A stretch of DNA of 16,143 nt from Sphingobacteriales bacterium (GTDB lineage: Bacteria > Bacteroidota > Bacteroidia > Chitinophagales > Chitinophagaceae), in the NCBI GenBank assembly GCA_024640385.1, contig JAHEFC010000033.1:1-16143 (forward strand), in the 5' to 3' direction. A program made the position numbers and the translations under genes. The notes under the pieces were generated by a model. The model did no database searches. It was not told where the DNA came from and saw nothing but the letters and a program-made list of their open reading frames with translations. Of the stretch, positions 7,628 through 14,400 are shown one piece after another (the stretch's first letter is position 1; each line of letters starts with the position of its first letter).

Positions 7628-7648
7628 ATAAAGATTTTATAAAGATTT
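7628..7648. promoter_or_regulatory. Tandem direct repeat, candidate KdpE-type operator
   Basis: Two identical copies of ATAAAGATTT (7628-7637 and 7639-7648) are separated by one base, giving an 11-bp period, about one helical turn. OmpR/PhoB-class regulators typically bind such head-to-tail repeats as tandem dimers. The site is in the intergenic region between divergent kdpD and kup and lies 35-55 bases upstream of the candidate kup -7 element. The binding protein is inferred, not shown. Confidence 0.5.
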
Positions 7649-7682
7649 CAGGCGTGAACTCCCCGGGAGCCTCATTTGATTC

Positions 7683-7690
7683 TAATTTTG
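7683..7690 (+). promoter_or_regulatory. Candidate -7 element for kup
   Basis: TAATTTTG matches the Bacteroidota -7 consensus TAnnTTTG and lies 18 bases before the kup ATG at 7709. The -33 TTTG is not present at the expected spacing, which is compatible with an activator-dependent promoter. Tentative. Confidence 0.35.
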
Positions 7691-7708
7691 ATTTCTGAAT
7701 TTATTCTA

Positions 7709-9676
7709 ATGTCTTCACACACGAGGATCTCGGCGGCAGGATTTTTAATTGCGTTAGGGATCATTTATGGCGATATCGGTACCTCTCCGCTTTATGTACT
7801 CAATGCGATATTGAACGGGAAAACCGTCACAGAAGAACTCATTGTGGGCGCACTTTCCCTGATCATATGGACACTGACACTACAAACCACAGTGAAATAT
7901 GTGATCCTCACGCTGCAGGCCGACAACAGGGGTGAGGGAGGGATATTTTCCCTTTTTGCGCTGGTGAGGCGTCGCAGAAGATGGCTTGTGATACCCGCAA
8001 TGCTGGGTGGAGCAGCCCTGCTGGCCGATGGAATGATCACACCGCCGATCTCTGTAACATCAGCCATAGAAGGGTTGAAACAGGTACCTGCACTTCAGCA
8101 TATTTCACAGTGGACCGTGGTGTATATAGTGATCGGCATACTTACCATGCTTTTTTTCATTCAGCAGTTTGGTACTGAATTCATTGGAAAATTTTTCGGC
8201 CCGGTGATGAGTATCTGGTTTTTGATGCTGGCTGTGTTGGGTGTAATTCACCTCCAGGAATATCCTCATATTTTCAAGGCTTTCAATCCATATTACGGCA
8301 TTAAACTGCTCATCAGTTTTCCCAAGGGGTTTTATATTTTAGGAGGAGTGTTTTTGTGCACAACAGGCGCAGAAGCTTTGTATTCAGATCTTGGCCACTG
8401 CGGTAAATGGAATATCCGCTATTCATGGATATTCGTAAAGAGCTGCCTGATCCTGAATTACCTGGGGCAGGGAGCCTGGTTGCTTGATCACTTCAATGGC
8501 AAACTCATCAGCAGTGAAATGATCGAAGCCGGATTTAATCCTTTTTATGGGGTGATGCCTTCCTGGTTCCTGTACTTCGGGATCGCCATCGCCACAGCGG
8601 CAACCATCATTGCCAGCCAGGCATTGATCTCGGGCTCTTTCACTTTGGTGAGTGAAGCGATGCGACTCAACCTCTGGCCTAAATTGAAGATCAACTACCC
8701 TTCAGAAGCGAAAGGCCAGTTGTATGTGCCCGCTGCCAATACGCTTTTGTTCATCGGATGTATAGGTATTGTGCTGTTTTTCAAGAAAGCGTCAAACATG
8801 GAAGCAGCCTATGGGCTGGCCATCACTGTAACCATGATAGCCACTTCCACCTTGTTTGCCAATTACCTGGTGTTAAAAAGAACCATTCCATCCCTGGTCT
8901 ATCTCTACCTTGCTGTGTATTTCGCCATAGAGATCAGCTTCTTCACAGCAAACCTGGAGAAATTTCCCCATGGAGGTTATGTTACCCTATTAATAGGAGG
9001 CCTGCTGTTTGTTGTGATGTACGACTGGTACCGTGCCAGAAAGATCAAGAACCGCTATGTGGAGTTTGTGAAACTGTCTGATTATATCCCCAGATTACAG
9101 GAGCTTAGCATGGATTCCAGCGTACCCAAATATTCAACACACCTGGTCTACCTCACTTCGGCCGATAATCCTAAAGAGATCGAGCATAAAATAATGTATT
9201 CCATCCTGAACCGCAAACCCAAAAGGGCAGATATCTATTGGTTCATACACGTTAATACCGTTGATGATCCCTACACTTCGGAATATTCCGTTGAGCATAT
9301 CATCCCGAATGATATCGTAAGGATAGATTTTAACCTGGGCTTCAGGGTACAGCCAAGGATCAACCTGTTGTTCAGGAAGGCGGTGGAAGAACTGGTGAAG
9401 AATGGCGAAGTGAACATTATGAGCAGATACGAGAGCCTGATGCATAATAAAATGGTGGGTGATTTCAGTTTTATCGTTCAGGAAAAATACCTGAGCCAGG
9501 ATAATGATCTCCCGTTTTTTGAGAAGGTGATCATGAAAATTCATTTCCTTTTGAAAGAGATCTCACTCTCTGAAGAGCGAAGTTTTAGTCTTGATTCCAG
9601 CCTGGTTGAAGTGGAGAAGTTTCCGCTTATCGTTTCACCCGTTACTAATCTTCATTTAAAGCGGATAGGGGAATAG
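7709..9676 (+). CDS. kup: Kup-family K+ uptake transporter
   Basis: A 655-residue inner-membrane K+ transporter of the Kup/HAK/KT family, which takes up K+ probably together with protons. The N-terminus holds the family signature GIIYGDIGTSPLYVL (about 17-31). Multiple hydrophobic helices run to about residue 440, including the conserved GADGMITPP-like segment LLADGMITPPISVTSAIEG and CTTGAEALYSDLGHCGK. A hydrophilic cytoplasmic domain of about 200 residues follows, ending with LKRIGE. The ATG at 7709 is preferred to an upstream TTG at 7676, which would prepend a hydrophobic MILILISEFIL tail overlapping the candidate promoter. The gene is divergent from the kdpD-kdpE pair with a 144-base shared region, suggesting control by that system. 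Length fits the family (about 620-650). Confidence 0.95.
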   Translation: MSSHTRISAAGFLIALGIIYGDIGTSPLYVLNAILNGKTVTEELIVGALSLIIWTLTLQTTVKYVILTLQADNRGEGGIFSLFALVRRRRRWLVIPAMLGGAALLADGMITPPISVTSAIEGLKQVPALQHISQWTVVYIVIGILTMLFFIQQFGTEFIGKFFGPVMSIWFLMLAVLGVIHLQEYPHIFKAFNPYYGIKLLISFPKGFYILGGVFLCTTGAEALYSDLGHCGKWNIRYSWIFVKSCLILNYLGQGAWLLDHFNGKLISSEMIEAGFNPFYGVMPSWFLYFGIAIATAATIIASQALISGSFTLVSEAMRLNLWPKLKINYPSEAKGQLYVPAANTLLFIGCIGIVLFFKKASNMEAAYGLAITVTMIATSTLFANYLVLKRTIPSLVYLYLAVYFAIEISFFTANLEKFPHGGYVTLLIGGLLFVVMYDWYRARKIKNRYVEFVKLSDYIPRLQELSMDSSVPKYSTHLVYLTSADNPKEIEHKIMYSILNRKPKRADIYWFIHVNTVDDPYTSEYSVEHIIPNDIVRIDFNLGFRVQPRINLLFRKAVEELVKNGEVNIMSRYESLMHNKMVGDFSFIVQEKYLSQDNDLPFFEKVIMKIHFLLKEISLSEERSFSLDSSLVEVEKFPLIVSPVTNLHLKRIGE

Positions 9677-9678
9677 TT

Positions 9679-9754
9679 TAGCAGGTTGCAGGTAACAGGT
9701 GGCAGGTTGCAGCGCATTTTCTGCAACCTGCAACCTGCAACCTGTTACCTGCTA
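9679..9754. terminator. Heptad-built imperfect palindrome between convergent kup and GNAT genes
   Basis: Two 34-base arms (9679-9712 and 9721-9754) are inverted repeats with 29 of 34 positions complementary, around the 8-base loop CGCATTTT. Each arm is a tandem array of 7-bp units: GCAGGTT, GCAGGTA, ACAGGTG, GCAGGTT on the left and CTGCAAC three times, then CTGTTAC, on the right. RNA from either strand would fold into a long hairpin, so a bidirectional terminator or mRNA 3' stabiliser is likely from position. No U-run follows the right arm, so it is not a textbook intrinsic terminator. Confidence 0.7.
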
Positions 9755-9771
9755 TAGTCGGCCTGCTAAAG

Positions 9772-10374
9772 TTATCTTTTTATGAATGTCCAAATTTTGA
9801 TCCCACTAATGGGTTCTACCACTTCCCGGATCAGGTCAAACCCCATATGTTTATAGAAGCTAACATTCTTTGGTTGTGCAGTTTCCAGGTAAACCGGGAA
9901 ATTGTTTGATTTTGCTTCTTCGAGTACGGGCGACAGTAATGCATTTCCATATCCCCTGCCCTGGAAAGCAGGATCAACACCAAGTACCATGGTATACCAG
10001 TGCGGTTCATTCATGTCTTGCTTGTGAAATTGATCTGCATAATTGAGAACACTGATGAATCGGGTGAACGGGGCTTCACCAATGGTTTGGGGAAGCGCAG
10101 CAAGACCACCCTGCTCGGCTTTTCCAGGAGTGACCGTTGTTTGGCCGGGCTTGAGCCATACAACGGCTCCTTCAAAATTACTAGCTGTAAAAACTTCTCC
10201 AAATAAAAGGCCATACTTAAGCACGGCGCTGAAATGTGGTATCGACTTTTCCTTTCTTTCCGCCTCTTCCGGGAAAACATAGGCTTGTAGAGGATCTTCC
10301 AAAAAAGCATTGGTAAGTGCCCTGGCGGCAAAGAGGAGGTTTGGCTGGGTCAGCTTTTCGATCTGGTGGTTCAT
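9772..10374 (-). CDS. GNAT-family N-acetyltransferase
   Basis: A 200-residue acetyltransferase of the GNAT superfamily, which moves an acetyl group from acetyl-CoA to an amine. The acetyl-CoA-binding motif Q/R-x-x-G-x-G/A is present as QGRGYG (138-143), preceded by the strand TMVLGVDPAF and followed by helix ALLSPVLEEAKS. The C-terminal GNAT elements PVYLETAQPKNVSFYKHMGF are also clear. The ATG at 10374 is taken as the start; the frame extends to a TTG at 10404, which is less likely. No signal peptide or membrane segment. The gene stands alone, convergent with kup and divergent from the molybdo-hydroxylase operon, so context does not reveal the substrate. Confidence 0.88.
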   Translation of the reverse strand: MNHQIEKLTQPNLLFAARALTNAFLEDPLQAYVFPEEAERKEKSIPHFSAVLKYGLLFGEVFTASNFEGAVVWLKPGQTTVTPGKAEQGGLAALPQTIGEAPFTRFISVLNYADQFHKQDMNEPHWYTMVLGVDPAFQGRGYGNALLSPVLEEAKSNNFPVYLETAQPKNVSFYKHMGFDLIREVVEPISGIKIWTFIKR

Positions 10375-10486
10375 GGTGTTGTTTGCTTCCCTAAGATAAC
10401 GCAATGGCGACTGTATGTCAAATCCGGGATAACTGACCAGCTTTTTGAACCTCTGCCCTTATTGGATGTTAGTTTTGGGGCCTGAT

Positions 10487-10544
10487 CCCCTACCTCCAAG
10501 GTAGGGACCTTGGAGGTAGGGACCTTGGAGGTAGGGGGTAGGGT
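10487..10544. repeat. Heptad-periodic inverted and direct repeat upstream of the molybdo-hydroxylase operon
   Basis: The left arm CCCCTACCTCCAAGGT (10487-10502) is perfectly complementary to 10522-10537 and matches 15 of 16 positions with 10508-10523, two copies of a 14-bp direct repeat (ACCTTGGAGGTAGG). It is followed by GTAGGGG and GTAGGGT (10531-10544), so the whole element has a 7/14-bp period. The left arm could pair with either copy, giving two alternative hairpins. It lies in the 199-base divergent gap between the GNAT gene and the [2Fe-2S] subunit gene, 29 bases before the latter's ATG, which would place it in a promoter or 5' leader. Otherwise the gap holds only AT-rich sequence near the ATG. 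Confidence 0.65.
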
Positions 10545-10573
10545 AATATTTAGTAATTTTAAAGAAAAAAATA

Positions 10574-11050
10574 ATGGCTGTTTTCAATCTCCACGTAAAC
10601 GGAAAAGAACAGAAAGTGGATGTTGCTGAAGATACTCCATTGCTGTGGGTACTCAGGGATCATCTGCGCCTGGTAGGAACAAAATTCGGATGCGGTGTGG
10701 GTCAATGCGGCGCCTGTACCGTGCATATGGATGGAGCCCCGCTCCGGTCCTGCCTGATGCCGGTAAATGCAGTAGGGAATGCGAAGATCACCACCATTGA
10801 AGGTCTTTCTGAAAAAGGAGATCATCCCCTGCAGAAAGCATGGGATGAAGTGGATGTGCCTCAATGTGGTTATTGTCAGAGCGGTCAGATCATGACAGCT
10901 GCGGCATTATTGAAACGAACGCCCAGGCCAACCATGGAAGAGATCCAGAATACTATGCATGGCAATCTTTGCCGTTGCGGGGCCTACCATCGCATTCGCG
11001 AAGCAGTTAAAGTGGCCAGTACCAAAACACCAACCACTAAAACCAAATGA
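10574..11050 (+). CDS. [2Fe-2S] small subunit of a molybdenum hydroxylase (IorA/CoxS type)
   Basis: A 158-residue iron-sulfur subunit of the xanthine-oxidase-type molybdenum hydroxylases. The N-terminal plant-ferredoxin-type domain binds one [2Fe-2S] cluster with C40, C45, C48 and C60 (FGCGVGQCGACTV then SC). The C-terminal helical domain binds the second cluster with C98, C101, C133 and C135 (CGYC and CRC). These clusters carry electrons from the molybdenum centre to an external acceptor. No signal peptide is seen; the partner large subunit has a Tat signal, so the pair may be exported together as a folded complex. Start ATG at 10574 follows an A-rich leader. Its TGA overlaps the next gene's ATG (ATGA), indicating coupled translation. 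No FAD subunit is encoded nearby, as in isoquinoline 1-oxidoreductase-type enzymes. Confidence 0.93.
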   Translation: MAVFNLHVNGKEQKVDVAEDTPLLWVLRDHLRLVGTKFGCGVGQCGACTVHMDGAPLRSCLMPVNAVGNAKITTIEGLSEKGDHPLQKAWDEVDVPQCGYCQSGQIMTAAALLKRTPRPTMEEIQNTMHGNLCRCGAYHRIREAVKVASTKTPTTKTK

Positions 11051-13191
11051 TCATGAGCAACATCCGATTTAATAACAGCAGGAGAGCATTTCTGAAAAAT
11101 ATATCCCTTTCCAGCGGGGGTTTATTGCTTGGTTTCAGTTTCATGGATGCAGAAGCGTCAGACATGCCTGCACTCATGCCCAAAGATGTTGACGTTGCCG
11201 GGTTCAATAGCTATATCTCCATTGCGAACGATGGTATTGTATCTGTGTTTTCGCCTAATCCCGAACTTGGCCAGAACATCAGAACTTCATTTGCCATGGT
11301 GGTCTGCGATGAGCTGGATGCCGATTGGAATAAAGTGAAGGTGATACAGGCTCCGTTGGATACAACGAAGTTTGACCGTCAGCTCACCGGTGGCAGTGGA
11401 GCCATACCTCATTCGTGGAAAAGACTGCGCAATGCAGGTGCAACGGCCAGGTATTTACTGGTTGCCGCTGCAGCTGCTAAATGGAATGTACCCGCCTCCG
11501 AATGCACTACGGAGAATGGCTATGTGTTGCATAAAGCCTCCGGTAAAAAAGCAGGTTACGGTGAACTGGCCACAGCTGCATCAAAGATCACTGTGCCCGG
11601 TGAAGTGAAGCTGAAAGATCCCAAAGATTTCAAACTCATCGGAAAGCCGATCAGGAACGTAGAGAATCAGAATATTGTTACCGGCAAACCATTGTTCGGC
11701 CTAGATTTTTATCGGGACGGCATGGTGTATGCCACCATTCAGCGCCCGCCCGCATTTGGGCAAAAGATCAAATCCGTTAATGCGGATGAGGCTAAGTCGA
11801 TGCCCGGTATTATTGACGTGGTCACCTTTAAAAACAATGTGGCTGTAGTGGGTAGATCCACCTGGGATGTGTTGAAAGCAAAAAAAACTCTGGTGGTAGA
11901 ATATGAAGCCGAGAAAACACTGGAGAGTTCAGCAGACCATGCCCAGATCTTTTCAAAGCTGATGGAAAGCACTGATGCGAAAGTTAGAAGGAAAGATGGC
12001 GATGTTGAAGCTGCATTTAAGAATGCCGCTAAGGTGATCAAAACAGAATACGAATGTCCTTTCGTGCCACATAATCCGCTTGAGCCCATGAACTTCTTTG
12101 CCCATGTAAGGGAAGATGGAATTGAGCTGGTGGGCCCCACACAGACTCCCGGTGCGGCGAGAAAAGCAGTGTCTGATCTGTTGAAAGTGCCGGAAGATAA
12201 GATCACCGTGGATATCACGAGGCTGGGAGGTGGATTCGGACGCCGTTTGAAATTTGATTACGTAGTTGAAGCTGCAGAGCTATCGTCCATCATCAAAAAA
12301 CCGGTTAAAGTGATTTGGACACGGGAAGATGATATGGGTGGCGGTAGTTACAGGCCTGCAGTGCGTTATAGGTTTGAAGCGGCCCTTGATGCCAACAATG
12401 AGATCATTGGTTATAAATGCAGGGGCGTGGGGATCAACGTAGAGAATCCTATGCGCCAGGATAATTTTCCTTCCGGTTCCATTGATAATCTGTTGATCGA
12501 TTCGGTTGAACACCAGTCGCCCATTACTACGGGTGCCTGGCGTGCACCGGTCACAAATTTCCTCGCTTTTGCAGAGCAGAGTTTCCTGGATGAGATTGCC
12601 CTGGCAACAGGAAAAGATCCTGTACAGATGCGGCTTGACCTGTTGAAACGTGCCAAGGAAAAACCTGTTGGTCCTATCCGTTACGATATTGACAGGATGG
12701 CGACCGTGATCAAAACTGTTGCCGAGAAAGCCCAGTGGGGTAAAAAGAAAGACGTGTTCCAGGGATTCTCTGTTTACTTCTCCCATGCGTCTTATGTGGG
12801 CCAGGTTTGTGAAGTGGTGATGAAAGATGGTAAACCTAAGGTGCAGAAGATATATGCCGTTTCTGATTGCGGTGTGGTGATCAATTCTTCAGGTGCATTG
12901 CAACAGGTCATGGGCGGTATTACTGATGGATATGGAACTGCCATGTTTGGCAAATTGAGTTTCAGGAATGGTGAACCCGAGCAAAAGAATTTTGACAGGT
13001 ACAGATTGATAAGGATGAACGAGATCTTCGATATCGATGCGAGCTTTGTGAATAACGGGATCGATCCCACAGGATTAGGTGAGCCGGCTCTTCCTCCTAC
13101 AGGTGGCGCAGTGGCCAACGCTATCTTCAAAGCCACGGGGGTAAGGATCAAGAAGCAGCCCTTTATTGATCAAGCTCCATTTAAATCATGA
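11047..13191 (+). CDS. Tat-exported molybdopterin-binding large subunit (IorB-type aldehyde/N-heterocycle hydroxylase)
   Basis: A 714-residue catalytic subunit of the xanthine-oxidase superfamily, resembling isoquinoline 1-oxidoreductase beta. The N-terminus has a twin-arginine signal, SRRAFLK with R12-R13, then a hydrophobic stretch LSSGGLLLGF, so the protein should be exported folded with its cofactor. The first aldehyde-oxidase a/b-hammerhead-like region covers about 200-300. The cofactor-binding motif LGGGFGRR is at 393-400 and the predicted catalytic glutamate is E679 in GEPALPP. It would hydroxylate an aldehyde or N-heterocycle with water and pass electrons to the [2Fe-2S] subunit. The start overlaps the small-subunit stop by 4 bases (ATGA) and its own stop overlaps the desulfurase gene likewise. 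A start two codons later (MSN) is also possible. Substrate unknown. Confidence 0.92.
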   Translation: MIMSNIRFNNSRRAFLKNISLSSGGLLLGFSFMDAEASDMPALMPKDVDVAGFNSYISIANDGIVSVFSPNPELGQNIRTSFAMVVCDELDADWNKVKVIQAPLDTTKFDRQLTGGSGAIPHSWKRLRNAGATARYLLVAAAAAKWNVPASECTTENGYVLHKASGKKAGYGELATAASKITVPGEVKLKDPKDFKLIGKPIRNVENQNIVTGKPLFGLDFYRDGMVYATIQRPPAFGQKIKSVNADEAKSMPGIIDVVTFKNNVAVVGRSTWDVLKAKKTLVVEYEAEKTLESSADHAQIFSKLMESTDAKVRRKDGDVEAAFKNAAKVIKTEYECPFVPHNPLEPMNFFAHVREDGIELVGPTQTPGAARKAVSDLLKVPEDKITVDITRLGGGFGRRLKFDYVVEAAELSSIIKKPVKVIWTREDDMGGGSYRPAVRYRFEAALDANNEIIGYKCRGVGINVENPMRQDNFPSGSIDNLLIDSVEHQSPITTGAWRAPVTNFLAFAEQSFLDEIALATGKDPVQMRLDLLKRAKEKPVGPIRYDIDRMATVIKTVAEKAQWGKKKDVFQGFSVYFSHASYVGQVCEVVMKDGKPKVQKIYAVSDCGVVINSSGALQQVMGGITDGYGTAMFGKLSFRNGEPEQKNFDRYRLIRMNEIFDIDASFVNNGIDPTGLGEPALPPTGGAVANAIFKATGVRIKKQPFIDQAPFKS

Positions 13192-14345
13192 CATCCTACC
13201 CCATATATTTCGATTATAATGCCACCACGCCCTGCGATCCCAGGGTTGTGGATGCCATGCTGCCTTTTTTCTCCAGGGATTTTGGCAACGCGGCCAGCCG
13301 TAGCCATGCTTACGGCTGGGTGGCCGAAGAGGCGGTGGATATAGCCAGGGAGGAGGTTGCCGCATTGATCGGTGCTGAAGTCGGTGAGATCGTTTTCACA
13401 TCCGGAGCAACCGAAGCAGTGAACCTGGCCATCCGCGGTGTATACGAAATGTATGGTGTAAAAGGTAAGCATATCATTACTTGCGCCATTGAACACAAAG
13501 CAGTATTGGATACCTGCCATTACCTTGAAAGCATAGGTGGCGAGGTTACTGTTTTGCCCGTTAACAGGGATGGCAGGATAGATATTGAAGAACTTGAAGC
13601 CGCGATCAGACCTGATACGGTTTTGATCTCAATCATGTATGCTAATAATGAAACCGGCGTTATAATGCCGGTTAAAGGCATTGGAAATATTGCCAAAAAA
13701 CATCGGGTCCTGTTTTTCTCTGATGCCACCCAGGCAGTTGGGAAGATACCGGTGGATGTTTTGGAAGATGGAATTGATATCATGTCGTTCTCCGCGCACA
13801 AAATGTACGGGCCCAAAGGGGTTGGTGCCTTGTATGTACGAAGGAAAGATCCGAGGGTGAAGCTGACACCGCTGCAATATGGCGGAGGGCATGAAAAAGG
13901 GATGCGCAGCGGAACCCTGAATGTGCCGGGTATAGTTGGATTCGGAAAAGCTGCAGAGATCGCTTCCAGGGAAATGAATGATGAGTTGGTCAGACTTCGC
14001 GGATTGCGGGACGAGTTGCTTCGTGGGTTGCTTTCGATAGAAGGTACTGCATTGAATGGCAATGCCGAATTTCTTCTTCCCCATACCTGCAATGTGTCAT
14101 TCGGTGGTATTGAATCGCAGGTGCTGATCAGTCATTTGAATAAACATCTTGCAGTTTCTTCAGGTTCTGCGTGCACATCAGCATCGCTCGAACCATCATA
14201 TGTATTGAGAGCTTTGGGAATAGGCGATGAGTTGGCTTCCAGTTCCATTCGATTCAGCCTGGGCAGGTTCACTACCCATGAGGAAGTGAGCAGAGCTTTG
14301 GGGCATGTTAATGAGGCCGTGGGGAAATTGAGGCAAGAGGCGTAA
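13188..14345 (+). CDS. Cysteine desulfurase (NifS/IscS family)
   Basis: A 385-residue PLP-dependent cysteine desulfurase that removes sulfur from L-cysteine as an enzyme-bound persulfide. The PLP-binding lysine is K205 in [12 protein letters not shown], next to H204, and the persulfide-forming cysteine is C329 in [10 protein letters not shown]. The N-terminus [13 protein letters not shown] is the family opening. The length is normal for the group. Its ATG overlaps the stop of the molybdenum hydroxylase large subunit by 4 bases (ATGA), so it is translationally coupled to that enzyme. Xanthine-oxidase-type enzymes need a terminal sulfido ligand on molybdenum, and a NifS-type desulfurase supplies it in Rhodobacter capsulatus (NifS4, via XdhC). 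A dedicated sulfur donor for the upstream enzyme is therefore a reasonable inference. No XdhC gene is seen here. General Fe-S assembly is the alternative. Confidence 0.93.
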   Translation: MTSYPIYFDYNATTPCDPRVVDAMLPFFSRDFGNAASRSHAYGWVAEEAVDIAREEVAALIGAEVGEIVFTSGATEAVNLAIRGVYEMYGVKGKHIITCAIEHKAVLDTCHYLESIGGEVTVLPVNRDGRIDIEELEAAIRPDTVLISIMYANNETGVIMPVKGIGNIAKKHRVLFFSDATQAVGKIPVDVLEDGIDIMSFSAHKMYGPKGVGALYVRRKDPRVKLTPLQYGGGHEKGMRSGTLNVPGIVGFGKAAEIASREMNDELVRLRGLRDELLRGLLSIEGTALNGNAEFLLPHTCNVSFGGIESQVLISHLNKHLAVSSGSACTSASLEPSYVLRALGIGDELASSSIRFSLGRFTTHEEVSRALGHVNEAVGKLRQEA

Positions 14346-14387
14346 GGCGAAAGGCGAAAGGGAAATTATTTTCTCGCCTCTCGCCTT
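14330..14387. terminator. Heptad-built hairpin at the convergent junction after the cysteine desulfurase
   Basis: Heptads GAGGCAA, GAGGCGT, AAGGCGA, AAGGCGA and AAGGGAA run from 14330 to 14364, through the desulfurase stop codon (TAA at 14343-14345). The AAGGCGAAAGGCGA segment (14344-14357) pairs with TCGCCTCTCGCCTT (14374-14387), 13 of 14 positions, around a 16-base loop. The next gene on the opposite strand ends at 14401. Position suggests a bidirectional terminator, but no U-run follows. The sequence is unrelated to the 9679-9754 element though built the same way. Confidence 0.6.
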
Positions 14388-14400
14388 ATTCCTTGCCGAG

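Noticed and set aside
7676..7708. TTG start giving kup an extra hydrophobic N-terminal MILILISEFIL
   Set aside because: Other Kup proteins begin close to the YGDIGTSPLY segment, the ATG at 7709 suits that, and the extension covers a candidate promoter element.
9679..9754. CRISPR-like array
   Set aside because: Units are only 7 bp, contiguous without spacers, and arranged as one inverted pair with no cas gene nearby.
10375..10404. TTG start extending the GNAT protein by ten residues
   Set aside because: An ATG at 10374 gives a normal GNAT length and the extra residues show no family resemblance.
12280..12786. Antisense open frames within the molybdopterin large subunit gene
   Set aside because: Several such frames occur opposite both large-subunit genes; none shows a domain, signal peptide or plausible upstream signal.
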